A stretch of DNA of 64,000 bases from Clostridia bacterium (lineage in GTDB: Bacteria > Bacillota > Clostridia > TANB77 > CAG-508): positions 1 through 64,000 of the forward strand of contig JAGBEP010000002.1 of NCBI GenBank assembly GCA_017936925.1, given 5' to 3'. Positions within the stretch are counted from its first letter, which is position 1, and the number at the start of each line of letters is the position of its first letter. A program made the position numbers and the translations under genes. Positions 48,083 through 56,517 of this stretch are shown here, in pieces. The notes beneath the pieces were generated by a model. The model worked only from the letters and a program-made list of their open reading frames with translations. It searched no databases and had not been told where the DNA came from.

Positions 48083-48099
48083 AAAGTAGGTGTTAGTAA

Positions 48100-49782
48100 T
48101 TGGCAGATATTAAAACAAAAGATTCTAAACCTAAAACTATAAAGACTTTAAATAAAGCAGTAGTTGGTACTCAAAATATTAAAGATAATATAGTAAGTAC
48201 CAAAGAAAAGATAAATGAAAATACTCCAAATAAGAATGATGAAAATAATATAGAATATGGTAGCAATACAATTACAGGTGCTAGTAGTATAACTGCTAGT
48301 ACCGTTGCTACTAAATTTAATAAATATGGTAAAAAGTCTTTTGAAGAAACAAAAGAAAATATTATTAAATCAAAAGTAAAAATCAAAGATTTTAAGAACA
48401 AACAACTTGCTAAAAAAATGGAAAAACAAGCAGTTAAAACTGGTAAGGGAACTATTAAAACAAGTAAGAATACTATTAAGAATGGAAAGACAGCAGTAAA
48501 GACAAGTAAAGAAGTAGCAATTAAATCTCAAAGAATGGCAAAAGAAAGTGTTAAAGCAAGTAAAAGAACAATACAAACTGCAAAAGAAACGGCAAAGGCT
48601 ACTGCAAGAGGAATTAAATTAGCAATAAAAGCAACTATATCTGCAATAAAAGGAATTATAGCAGGGACAAAAGCATTAATTGCTGCAATAGTTGCAGGAG
48701 GATGGGTGGCAGTTGTAGTTATATTAGTTGTATGTTTAGTTGCTTTATTATGTGGCTCAATATTTGGTATTTTCTTTTCAAGTGAGAAAACAAGTTCTAA
48801 TAGTATAACAATGAAAGAAGTAGTTGCAGAATGTAATCAAGAATTTTCAGATAAATTGCAAGATATACAAGATAAAAATGAACACGACGATTATGTTTTA
48901 GATGGTAGTATGGCAAGTTGGAAAGACATATTACTTGTATATACTATAAAACAATCCAAAGGAAATAACGAAGAAGAAGTTATGACTATGGATGAAAAGA
49001 AAAAGAAAGTTGTTAAAGATATATTCTGGGATATGAATAGTGTTTCATCAGAAGTGAAAACTGAAAAGGTAACAGAACAAGGTATCAATGCAGATGAAAT
49101 GCCAAAAGAAGTAGAAAAGAAAGTATTGCATATAAAATTAACATCAAAAACTGCTGAACAAATGAAGAATGAATATCACTTTAATAATAATCAACTAAAA
49201 CAATATGATGAATTATCAAGTCCTAAATATGCTAGTTTATGGAGTGGTGCAATATATGGAAGTATTGATTCTGGCGAATATGTTAATTGGAGGCAATCAG
49301 GACAAAGTTGGTCTAATATAAAAATAGGCAATACTAATAGCACATTAGGTCAGATTGGTTGTTTAGTCACATCTATATCAATATTAATTGAAAAGTCTGG
49401 TTGTAATTCAACTATAATACCATTTAACCCCGGTACTTTTTTAGAAGCATTGAATAAAAATAATGCTTTTGATAGTGGAGGTAATTTACAATATGCAGGA
49501 GTGACGAGAGCAGTACCTAACTTTAAATATGCAGGTAATGTCAATTTAAGAGAAAAATCAAGAACAGAAAAATTAGCATTAATTACTCAATACTTTAATC
49601 AAGGTTATTATTTAACAATAGAAGTAAAAGGTGCTACACCTGGTAATCAACATTGGGTAGCAATAACAGGAGTAAATGGTAATAACGTTGTTATAGTAGA
49701 TCCTGCAAGAGATGGTACAGATTTATGGAGTTCTTATGAATGGAGTAAATCATCACAATTTAATTATTTTGCTGCTAATTAA
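48100..49782 (+). CDS. Membrane-anchored C39-like peptidase of the mating apparatus
   Basis: TTG 48100 follows TAGGTG. The N-terminal 190 residues are lysine/threonine-rich repeated helices (KTGKGTIKTSKNTIKNGK), then one membrane segment (GWVAVVVILVVCLVALLCGS, about 205-225) and an extracellular C-terminus. The last 170 residues form a C39-like papain fold: WRQSGQSWSN, GQIGCLVTSIS (catalytic Cys), GNQHWVAITGV (His) and VIVDPARD (Asp). Equivalent proteins in Tn1549-type elements open peptidoglycan for the channel, usually through lysozyme and NlpC/P60 domains, which are not seen here. A role in wall remodelling is inferred. Confidence 0.78.
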   Translation: MADIKTKDSKPKTIKTLNKAVVGTQNIKDNIVSTKEKINENTPNKNDENNIEYGSNTITGASSITASTVATKFNKYGKKSFEETKENIIKSKVKIKDFKNKQLAKKMEKQAVKTGKGTIKTSKNTIKNGKTAVKTSKEVAIKSQRMAKESVKASKRTIQTAKETAKATARGIKLAIKATISAIKGIIAGTKALIAAIVAGGWVAVVVILVVCLVALLCGSIFGIFFSSEKTSSNSITMKEVVAECNQEFSDKLQDIQDKNEHDDYVLDGSMASWKDILLVYTIKQSKGNNEEEVMTMDEKKKKVVKDIFWDMNSVSSEVKTEKVTEQGINADEMPKEVEKKVLHIKLTSKTAEQMKNEYHFNNNQLKQYDELSSPKYASLWSGAIYGSIDSGEYVNWRQSGQSWSNIKIGNTNSTLGQIGCLVTSISILIEKSGCNSTIIPFNPGTFLEALNKNNAFDSGGNLQYAGVTRAVPNFKYAGNVNLREKSRTEKLALITQYFNQGYYLTIEVKGATPGNQHWVAITGVNGNNVVIVDPARDGTDLWSSYEWSKSSQFNYFAAN

Positions 49783-49869
49783 ATGATTAAATCATTAATT
49801 AAATTGTTTATAGGTTTAGTAATCTTAATTATTAAAATTAAAAAGGTTATTTCTAAAATAAAGAAATAG
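49783..49869 (+). CDS. 28-residue hydrophobic-basic peptide
   Basis: ATG 49783 immediately follows the TAA of the C39-like gene. MIKSLIKLFIGLVILIIKIK then a short basic tail forms one membrane helix with many lysines. There is no ribosome site of its own, so it would depend on reinitiation. Its last codons form the terminator stem, which argues that it may be chance. Confidence 0.25.
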   Translation: MIKSLIKLFIGLVILIIKIKKVISKIKK

Positions 49870-49873
49870 CCTT
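49843..49873 (+). terminator. End of the transfer operon
   Basis: AAGGTTATTTC (49843-49853) pairs with GAAATAGCCTT (49863-49873), eleven pairs including one G-T. The loop is AT-rich. A weak T tract follows, but the position between transfer genes and a new promoter supports a terminator. Confidence 0.6.
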
Positions 49874-49899
49874 GATACATAGAAAATATGGAAGAAAAA

Positions 49900-49908
49900 T
49901 GATATAAT
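49900..49908 (+). promoter_or_regulatory. Extended -10 promoter for the 49947 gene
   Basis: TGATATAAT (49900-49908) lies 38 bases before ATG 49947; GAAGGGAG is the ribosome site. It marks the start of independent cargo transcription. Confidence 0.5.
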
Positions 49909-49946
49909 AGCAACTAAATATTATAATCTTATGAAGGGAGTATATT

Positions 49947-50759
49947 ATGATAGATTTAGTTGAATATTATAAAAATAATGTAAAAAAGGATGATTATTAT
50001 TATAGATTTTACGAGGAACTTATTACAATTCCAGAAAAAAAACAAAAGCAAATGGAAGAAGCATTCTGGTTTGATGACGGAGATTATATAAATGATACTA
50101 GATATGAGGTATTTGATGAAGAAGACGCAATTAAAAGATTTAAAGAATTATGCGATCCTAATGAAGATATGACCTCAAACAATACTAATATAGAATTGTT
50201 TTATTTTATATGCTTTTATTTAAAAAGTTCTGGTTTTGTTTTGAAAGAATTTCCAAGATTATTAGAAAGACCACCATTAGAACCTTTTAAATTCACATAT
50301 AATGAAATAAGAAATAGAGCAATAGAAAAGGGGATGGCTGATGAAAATGGTACAGTAAAATATAATACTAGAAGAATGATAATAGCAGATTTTCATTTCG
50401 TAAAAGAAAATTCAAGTATAAAAGTAGATGATGATATAAATAAAAAATTTCAAGAAATATCAACGAGAAATGCAAAATTTGAGGCTATGACAACCGATGA
50501 AAAGATTAAAGAAATTATTAATTTTATTGAAAACATTTTAAAAGAAAATGGTAAATATATAAAACTTGATTATGAAACTATTGCATTAAATACACTAAAT
50601 GATGAAACTATTACTTCATTTAAGAAGAAGATACAATGTTTTAGACATTCTTCTGACGAAGCAATAAAAGAAAGAAATAATTTTACTGAAAAGCAAAAGA
50701 AATTTATTATTGATTATGGTATTATGCTATGTAATTTGATTTATTATAATAAAAATTAA
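49947..50759 (+). CDS. Uncharacterised cargo protein (270 aa)
   Basis: A soluble protein with its own promoter. The N-terminal part is rich in acidic and aromatic residues (DDYYYRFYEELITIPEKKQK); the C-terminal 100 residues are helical and contain IQCFRHSSDEAIKERNNFTE followed by FIIDYGIMLCNLI. The Arg-His pair followed by acidic residues in a helical domain is faintly like HEPN-type RNases, but the spacing does not match the RxxxxH motif well, so I do not assign it. It lies at the junction between transfer genes and cargo, where defence genes are common. Confidence 0.5.
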   Translation: MIDLVEYYKNNVKKDDYYYRFYEELITIPEKKQKQMEEAFWFDDGDYINDTRYEVFDEEDAIKRFKELCDPNEDMTSNNTNIELFYFICFYLKSSGFVLKEFPRLLERPPLEPFKFTYNEIRNRAIEKGMADENGTVKYNTRRMIIADFHFVKENSSIKVDDDINKKFQEISTRNAKFEAMTTDEKIKEIINFIENILKENGKYIKLDYETIALNTLNDETITSFKKKIQCFRHSSDEAIKERNNFTEKQKKFIIDYGIMLCNLIYYNKN

Positions 50760-50773
50760 AAAAATTTTTAAAA

Positions 50774-50807
50774 TGTAACTTAGTTGTAACTTTGGATATT
50801 TTATAAT
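50774..50807 (+). promoter_or_regulatory. Direct-repeat operator and -10 of the ABC transporter operon
   Basis: TGTAACTT occurs at 50774 and again at 50785, an 11-bp period as expected for a dimer of an OmpR-type regulator on one face of DNA. The -10 TATAAT is at 50802-50807 and there is no good -35, so activation is likely. The response regulator encoded at 54193 is the natural candidate to bind here. Confidence 0.6.
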
Positions 50808-50837
50808 GTAAATGTAAAAAGAAAGGAGTTTTTAGTT

Positions 50838-51509
50838 ATGGAAATTTTAAAAGTAGATAATCTAACTAAAATTTATGGTAAAGATTCAACTAAAGTTGTT
50901 GCATTAGATCATATTTCTTTTTCGGTAGAAAAAGGCGAATTTGTAGCGATTGTTGGTGCATCAGGATCAGGTAAATCAACACTACTACATTTGATTGGAG
51001 GTGTTGACCGACCAACTTCTGGCAAAGTATTTATTGATGGCAAAGATATATTTAATTTCAATGATGATAAACTTGCTATATTTAGAAGAAGACAAGTCGG
51101 TTTAATTTATCAATTCTATAATTTAATCCCTATATTAAATGTAGAAGAAAATATAACACTACCACTTTCTTTAGATAATCGTGAGGTTGATAAAGAAAAA
51201 TTAGACAATATGTTAAAATTATTAGGATTACAAAATAGAAAGAATCATCTTCCTAATGAATTATCTGGAGGACAACAACAAAGAACAAGTATAGGTCGTG
51301 CCTTAATCACTAACCCTACAATTATACTTGCTGATGAGCCAACTGGTAACTTGGATTCTAAATCAAGTGATGAAATAGTTGCTCTACTAAAAAAATCAAA
51401 TAAAGAGCTTAATCAAACAATTATAATGATTACTCACAATATGGAAATTGCAAAAGTGGCTGATAGGATAATAAAAATTGAAGATGGAAAAATTGTTGAG
51501 GAGGTATAA
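50838..51509 (+). CDS. ABC transporter ATP-binding protein, BceA/MacB type
   Basis: This 223-residue ATPase has Walker A GASGSGKST near 39, Q-loop LIYQFYNLIPILNV, signature LSGGQQQR and Walker B ILADEPTGNLD. It powers the FtsX-type permease encoded three bases downstream. With the two-component system that follows, this is the layout of antimicrobial-peptide detoxification modules (BceAB-RS and similar). GAAAGGAG precedes ATG 50838. Substrate peptides are not known. Confidence 0.92.
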   Translation: MEILKVDNLTKIYGKDSTKVVALDHISFSVEKGEFVAIVGASGSGKSTLLHLIGGVDRPTSGKVFIDGKDIFNFNDDKLAIFRRRQVGLIYQFYNLIPILNVEENITLPLSLDNREVDKEKLDNMLKLLGLQNRKNHLPNELSGGQQQRTSIGRALITNPTIILADEPTGNLDSKSSDEIVALLKKSNKELNQTIIMITHNMEIAKVADRIIKIEDGKIVEEV

Positions 51510-51511
51510 AT

Positions 51512-54130
51512 ATGAACTTACTTAACAAATTAACAATTAAAAATCTTAAATTAAATAAGAAAAGAACTATTGTTACTATTATTGGTATTATGTTATCAGT
51601 AGCTTTAATAACTGCTGTAGCATCTATTTATGCTAGTGGAATAAAATCATTAATAAAATTTGAAACACACGAAAAAGGAAATTTTCATACTGTTTTTTAT
51701 GATGTTCCTATGACTGATATAGATGTATTTGAGAATAACCGAAATATTGAAACCTTAAATATAACAAAAAGTATAGGTTATGCTAAAATAGATTCAAAAA
51801 ATGAATATAAACCTTATGCTTATATAAAAGCATTTACAAAAGATTCATTAAATAATTTATCAGTTAAATTAGTTAAAGGAAAACTTCCTGAAAATGAAAA
51901 TGAAATAATTATACCTACACATTTACAAACAAATGGTAGATTGTTTCTAAATATTGGTGATTCAATCACTTTAGATATAGGAAAAAGAATTGATAATAGT
52001 AATTATGAATTAAATCAAAATAATCCATATCAAAAAACTGATGAAGAAAATGGCGAATCTATAGTTGAAACAATATCAAAAACATATAAAATAGTTGGTA
52101 TTATAGAAAGACCAGCCACCAATATTGAGAGTTATTCTGCACCAGGATATACATTTATAACTTATATTGGTGAAAATAAATTAATTGGTAATGTTGATAT
52201 ATATGCAAGATTTACAAAAGATGGTGTTAAAAACAGTTATGAAACTATTGCTAATATATTAGGTGTTGATGCTACATTATTTAAAAAAGTAAATAATCAA
52301 GAGGGAGCATCAAATGAAGATATAGAAGAATATCTAAAACAAATGGATAAAGCTAAATATAGCAATATAAATGTAAATACTTATTTAATAGCTTTAGAAA
52401 CAAATCCTATATCAAATAGTGGGATTGGTGGTTTAGGTATTGTTGTAGGAATTGTAATAGGAATAATTGTATTTACTTCTATATTCTGTATTAAAAATAG
52501 TTTTGATATTTCTATTACAGAGAAAATTAAGCAATATGGTATGTTAAGAAGTATTGGTGCTACTAAAAAACAAATTAAAAGAAATGTATTTTACGAAGCT
52601 ACAATATTAGGTGTGATTGGTATTCCACTAGGCATTTTACTAGGATTTATAGCTTCACTTATATTAATTGTTATTAGTAATTATTATTTGGCTGATTCAT
52701 TTGCAGAGGGTTTAAAATTAGAATTTGCATTTTCTTGGTTAGCTATTTTAGTAGCAATTTTACTTGGTATTGTAACTATCTACTTCTCTGCATTTAGAAG
52801 TGCAAAACGAGCTTCAAAAGTATCTCCAATAGATTCTATTAGAAATAGTGCTAATATAAAAATAAATCCTAAAAAAATCAAATCACCTAAATTAATAAAA
52901 AACATATTTGGTATGGGTGGTGAAATATCATTTAAAAATTTAAAAAGAAATAAGAAAAAATATAGAACTACAGTTATCTCAATAGTTGTATCAGTATTTG
53001 TATTTATTGCTTTATCTGGATTTATGGGATTAGCATTTCAACAAGTAGATCACGAATTAGAAATATCAGATTTCAATATTTCATTAAGCACAAGTAATAT
53101 GAATACAGAATCCTATAATAAATTTATAGAAACAACTAAACTAAATGGCATTGAAGATTATTCTATATTTAGAAATAGCGAAATATCATTTACAGGAAAT
53201 CATTATAATAAAGAATATCAAGAATTATTAAAGTTAGAACTTAATCCAAATACTCCTACTTATTTATCAATAATATCTATTGGTAAAGATCAATATAAAA
53301 AGTATGTTAATTCATTAGGTTTAAATTATGATGATATAAAAGACAAAGCTATACTTGTAGATAAAGAATATGTTACAACCTATGATGATAATGACAAATT
53401 AATCACTAAATATATAAGAGAGTTTAATTTTAATAAAGGTGATGTAATTGATTCAACTATAACTTCAACAAATAAAAATGTAAAATTTGAAATTGGCGAA
53501 GTAACAGAAATAAAACCTTTTGGATTAAAAGGTATTAATGCTAGATGGATTATTGTTAGTGATGAAGTTTTTGATGAAGTTGCTAAATCTCCATCTCTAG
53601 CAATTTATTACAAATCGAAAGATGCCAATAAGTTACAAAATGAACTTGATGAGTATTTAAAGGGCGAAAATTATAGTATTAATAATATAGATGAAAATGT
53701 TAAGACAATGAGTAACTTATTTACATTGATAGGAATATTCTTATATGGATTTATAATTGTTATTTCATTAATAGGAATTACTAATATATTCAATACTATT
53801 ACTACTAATATGGAATTAAGAAAGCAAGAATTTGCAATGTTAAAATCAGTTGGTATGACAACAAAAGAATTTAATAGGATGATAAGATTAGAAAGTTTAT
53901 TTATGGGTGTTAAATCATTATTCTTTGGTATTCCTATTGGAATAGCATTATCTTATATAATTTATCACTTCCTATCTGAAGAATCAGGAATACCTTACAA
54001 ACTTCCTATAGTTGCTATTATAATATCTATCGCTGTTGTATTTATACTTATTTCATTGATTATGAAGTATTCAATGAGTAAAATTAATAAACAAAATACT
54101 ATTGAAACAATTAGAAATGAAAATATCTAG
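51512..54130 (+). CDS. FtsX-type ABC permease (872 aa)
   Basis: The protein has an N-terminal membrane helix, a large extracellular domain (about 45-290), three membrane helices of an FtsX domain near 300-430 (GIVVGIVIGIIVFTSIFCIK, ending SAFRSAKRASKVSPIDSIRN), a fourth helix near 490, a second extracellular domain and a final FtsX block (SVGMTTKEFNRMIRLESLFM). The duplicated FtsX layout suits MacB-like mechanotransmission or peptide resistance permeases; BceB is shorter, with one large loop. It is coupled to the ATPase gene. The likely function is removing or releasing peptides at the membrane. Confidence 0.85.
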   Translation: MNLLNKLTIKNLKLNKKRTIVTIIGIMLSVALITAVASIYASGIKSLIKFETHEKGNFHTVFYDVPMTDIDVFENNRNIETLNITKSIGYAKIDSKNEYKPYAYIKAFTKDSLNNLSVKLVKGKLPENENEIIIPTHLQTNGRLFLNIGDSITLDIGKRIDNSNYELNQNNPYQKTDEENGESIVETISKTYKIVGIIERPATNIESYSAPGYTFITYIGENKLIGNVDIYARFTKDGVKNSYETIANILGVDATLFKKVNNQEGASNEDIEEYLKQMDKAKYSNINVNTYLIALETNPISNSGIGGLGIVVGIVIGIIVFTSIFCIKNSFDISITEKIKQYGMLRSIGATKKQIKRNVFYEATILGVIGIPLGILLGFIASLILIVISNYYLADSFAEGLKLEFAFSWLAILVAILLGIVTIYFSAFRSAKRASKVSPIDSIRNSANIKINPKKIKSPKLIKNIFGMGGEISFKNLKRNKKKYRTTVISIVVSVFVFIALSGFMGLAFQQVDHELEISDFNISLSTSNMNTESYNKFIETTKLNGIEDYSIFRNSEISFTGNHYNKEYQELLKLELNPNTPTYLSIISIGKDQYKKYVNSLGLNYDDIKDKAILVDKEYVTTYDDNDKLITKYIREFNFNKGDVIDSTITSTNKNVKFEIGEVTEIKPFGLKGINARWIIVSDEVFDEVAKSPSLAIYYKSKDANKLQNELDEYLKGENYSINNIDENVKTMSNLFTLIGIFLYGFIIVISLIGITNIFNTITTNMELRKQEFAMLKSVGMTTKEFNRMIRLESLFMGVKSLFFGIPIGIALSYIIYHFLSEESGIPYKLPIVAIIISIAVVFILISLIMKYSMSKINKQNTIETIRNENI

Positions 54131-54156
54131 TATAGGGAGCGAAAGCTCCTTATATT
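54131..54156 (+). terminator. Tetraloop terminator between transporter and two-component genes
   Basis: GGAGC (54136-54140) pairs with GCTCC (54145-54149) around GAAA, extended by five outer pairs including one G-T. The T tract is short, so it may only attenuate. Confidence 0.6.
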
Positions 54157-54157
54157 G

Positions 54158-54166
54158 TGGTATAAT
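54158..54166 (+). promoter_or_regulatory. Internal extended -10 promoter for the two-component genes
   Basis: TGGTATAAT lies directly after the tetraloop hairpin and 27 bases before the start of the response regulator, so regulator and kinase can be made without the transporter. Confidence 0.5.
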
Positions 54167-54192
54167 ATTATGTGATGAAAGGAGCTAATTAT

Positions 54193-54849
54193 ATGAATAT
54201 TTTATTAATTGAAGATACAGAATCAATTATTAAAGGTCTTACATATTCTTTTGAAAAAAACAATTATAATTTAACTGTAAAAACAACAATTAAAGATTCA
54301 AAAGAATATTTAATAAATAACTCCGATATAGATTTAATAATACTTGATATTACTTTGCCCGATGGAAATGGATTTGAACTATTTGAAAATACAATTAAGA
54401 GTTTAAGAGTTCCTACTATCTTCTTAACTGCTAAAGATGAAGAAGATGATATTGTTAAAGGATTAAATGTCGGTGCTGAAGATTACATAACTAAACCTTT
54501 TAGCACTAAAGAATTAATGGCAAGAGTTAATAGAATATTATTAAGATCTAAAAAGAAAAGTATTATTAAAATAAAAGATATTTCTTTCGATATGGATAAA
54601 TTAGTATTAATGAAAGATACTACTCCTATTGAACTTACTGCTCTTGAATTAAAACTTGTAAACTTATTATTTAATAACTTAAATAAAGTTGTTAGTAGAA
54701 ATTTAATATTAGATAAAATTTGGGATTGGACTGGAAATTATGTAGATGATCATACAGTTACAGTTTATTTCAAGAGAATAAGAGAAAAAATAGGAACAGA
54801 TATTATAACTACTATTAAGGGTATGGGTTATAGAATAGATGAAGAATAA
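54193..54849 (+). CDS. OmpR-family response regulator
   Basis: The receiver domain has Asp52 (IILDITLPDG), Thr79 and Lys101 (ITKPF) intact. The C-terminal winged helix includes ELTALELKLVNLLF and DDHTVTVYFKRIREKIG, then GMGYRID. It probably binds the TGTAACTT repeats at 50774 and activates the transporter operon. The start is ATG 54193 with AAAGGAG nine bases upstream; GTG 54172 and ATG 54175 lie before that site. It overlaps the kinase gene by 11 bases. Confidence 0.92.
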   Translation: MNILLIEDTESIIKGLTYSFEKNNYNLTVKTTIKDSKEYLINNSDIDLIILDITLPDGNGFELFENTIKSLRVPTIFLTAKDEEDDIVKGLNVGAEDYITKPFSTKELMARVNRILLRSKKKSIIKIKDISFDMDKLVLMKDTTPIELTALELKLVNLLFNNLNKVVSRNLILDKIWDWTGNYVDDHTVTVYFKRIREKIGTDIITTIKGMGYRIDEE

Positions 54850-56050
54850 AATAAGATTAAAACAATATATTATTTCTACTTTTATCGTATCTATATGTTT
54901 ATTTGTTTCGTTCCTAGCATTAAACATATATGAATATAAAACTTATACGAATAATTTTAATAATAAAATTGGTGCTATTATTAATGTAATTAAAGATAAG
55001 TATCCAGAAATAACTGATAAAGAAGTTATTACAATATTAAATAGCAACGACTTTGAATCAAATGATTTTTTTACTAAATATGGAATTGATATAGACAATA
55101 AATCTGTACTTTTAAATAATGATAAAGATTATCATACATTTTTAATAGTTAATATGTCATTTTTAGCACTATCTATTGTTATATTATTAATTGTATTTAT
55201 TAGATATAATCATAAAAAAGAAAATGATATTAAGGAAATTATAAAATGTATAGAACAAATTAATAAGAAAAATTATGAATTACAAATTGATTCAATGTCA
55301 GAGGATGAATTGTCTATTTTAAAAAACGAAATATATAAAACAACTATTATGTTAAAGGAATCTGCTGAAAACTCTAATAAAGATAAAATGAATTTAAAAA
55401 AATCACTTGAAGATATTTCACATCAATTAAAAACTCCACTCACTAGCATATTAGTAATGTTAGACAACATCATTGAAGATCCTGATATGGATATTAATGT
55501 TAGAAATGATTTTATTAGAGATATAAAGCGAAATGTTGTTAATATTAATTTTTTAGTACAAGCTCTTTTGAAATTATCAAAATTTGATGCTAATACAGTT
55601 CACTTTATTAAGAAAGAATATAATTTAAAAAACATAATTAATGAATCAATTAAAAATGTTTCTACTTTATGTGATTTAAGAAATATTAATATTGAATTAA
55701 ATATTAAAAATGATTCAAAAATAATATGTGATTTTAAATGGCAAGTTGAAGCTATAACTAATATATTAAAGAACTCTATAGATCACTCTAAAGATAATCA
55801 AAAAGTAATAATCAATGTAGAAAATAATAATGTTTATTCTACAGTTGAAATTAAAGATTATGGTGATGGTATTTCTAAAAAAGATATATCACACATCTTT
55901 GAAAGATTTTATAAAGGCGAAAATGCAACTTCTGATAGTATTGGTATCGGTCTAGCTTTGGCTAAAACAATTATAGAAGAAGATAACGGAAATATTAGTG
56001 TAGATTCAAATGAAAATGGTACACAATTTGTAATTAAATATTTTAAATAA
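54839..56050 (+). CDS. Membrane sensor histidine kinase
   Basis: Two membrane helices (about 8-28 and 100-120) flank a sensor region of 70 residues. The dimerisation domain has EDISHQLKTPLTS (phosphoacceptor His195), followed by an ATP-binding domain with NILKNSIDHS (N box), DYGDGIS and FERFYKGE, and GIGLALAKTII (G boxes). It pairs with the OmpR-type regulator just upstream and overlaps it by 11 bases. The short external loop is larger than that of BceS-type intramembrane kinases, so direct sensing is possible. Confidence 0.92.
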   Translation: MKNKIRLKQYIISTFIVSICLFVSFLALNIYEYKTYTNNFNNKIGAIINVIKDKYPEITDKEVITILNSNDFESNDFFTKYGIDIDNKSVLLNNDKDYHTFLIVNMSFLALSIVILLIVFIRYNHKKENDIKEIIKCIEQINKKNYELQIDSMSEDELSILKNEIYKTTIMLKESAENSNKDKMNLKKSLEDISHQLKTPLTSILVMLDNIIEDPDMDINVRNDFIRDIKRNVVNINFLVQALLKLSKFDANTVHFIKKEYNLKNIINESIKNVSTLCDLRNINIELNIKNDSKIICDFKWQVEAITNILKNSIDHSKDNQKVIINVENNNVYSTVEIKDYGDGISKKDISHIFERFYKGENATSDSIGIGLALAKTIIEEDNGNISVDSNENGTQFVIKYFK

Positions 56051-56053
56051 AAA

Positions 56054-56080
56054 AAAGGCTATTCATTTTGAATAGTCTTT
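56054..56080. terminator. Bidirectional terminator between kinase and XRE genes
   Basis: AAAGGCTATTC (56054-56064) pairs with GAATAGTCTTT (56070-56080) with one G-T. A runs precede and T residues follow, so both strands get a T tract; the stop of the minus-strand gene is in the right arm. Confidence 0.8.
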
Positions 56081-56312
56081 AATCATCTATTTCATCAAAT
56101 AACTCTGAATCATAAAAATCTTTCATCTTAATTTTTAAAGTTTTACAAATTTGAAATATAACCATAGAACTTGGATTTTCTACATTACAATTAATTATAT
56201 CCCTTAAAGTAGATGGAGGTATTGTTGATGATTCTGCTAAATGATTTATAGTAATATTTCTTTCAGCACATAAATTAGAAATTCTTTGACTTGTTGCTTT
56301 TTTTAAATTCAT
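56079..56312 (-). CDS. XRE-family regulator (77 aa)
   Basis: A single helix-turn-helix domain, RISNLCAERNITINHLAESS then TIPPSTLRDIINCNVENPSS, followed by a short acidic tail. It is of Cro/CI type. GAGGTAG precedes the ATG. A perfect 9-bp inverted repeat lies over its own promoter region (56326-56349), which suggests autoregulation, and a divergent promoter at 56377 may be controlled as well. Confidence 0.85.
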   Translation of the reverse strand: MNLKKATSQRISNLCAERNITINHLAESSTIPPSTLRDIINCNVENPSSMVIFQICKTLKIKMKDFYDSELFDEIDD

Positions 56313-56325
56313 TTTTCTACCTCAC

Positions 56326-56349
56326 TTTCTTATATTATTTTATAAGAAA
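56326..56349. promoter_or_regulatory. Inverted-repeat operator at the XRE promoter
   Basis: TTTCTTATA (56326-56334) and TATAAGAAA (56341-56349) are perfect arms around six bases, 14 bp upstream of the minus-strand XRE start. Likely site for the XRE protein. Confidence 0.55.
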
Positions 56350-56365
56350 AGGCAAGAAAATATGC

Positions 56366-56405
56366 ACGGATATCCGTTGACTTTAATTATTGAAAATGTT
56401 ATAAT
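56366..56405 (+). promoter_or_regulatory. Palindrome overlapping a consensus promoter
   Basis: ACGGATATCCGT (56366-56377) is a perfect 12-bp palindrome with unusually many G and C for this region. Its last base is the first of -35 TTGACT (56377-56382), followed by a 17-bp spacer and -10 TATAAT (56400-56405). A repressor bound there would block the promoter. Confidence 0.65.
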
Positions 56406-56411
56406 ATTTAA

Positions 56412-56472
56412 TGTAAAATTATTACGAATGAGAGCAGTACGAATTAGATATTATAGTGTACTGCTTTTTTTA
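56412..56472 (+). ncRNA. Candidate short RNA or attenuated leader
   Basis: The strong promoter at 56377-56405 is followed within 60 bases by a full terminator: AGCAGTAC (56433-56440), GTACTGCT (56458-56465) and seven Ts. Most transcripts should stop there as an RNA of about 60 nt; the rest would read into the gene at 56518. The RNA is predicted, not proven. Confidence 0.4.
56433..56472 (+). terminator. Leader terminator before the pseudo-receiver gene
   Basis: An 8-bp perfect stem (arms 56433-56440 and 56458-56465) with a 17-base loop and a run of Ts. It lies between promoter and gene, so it acts as an attenuator if the promoter serves that gene. Confidence 0.7.
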
Positions 56473-56517
56473 TCAAAACAAACTTGGGGAAATAGCATAT
56501 TTGGAAGGAGTAATGTA

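Noticed and set aside
56362-56517. N-terminal extension of the pseudo-receiver frame
   Set aside because: The extension spans the promoter and a complete terminator; a proper ribosome site precedes the ATG at 56518.
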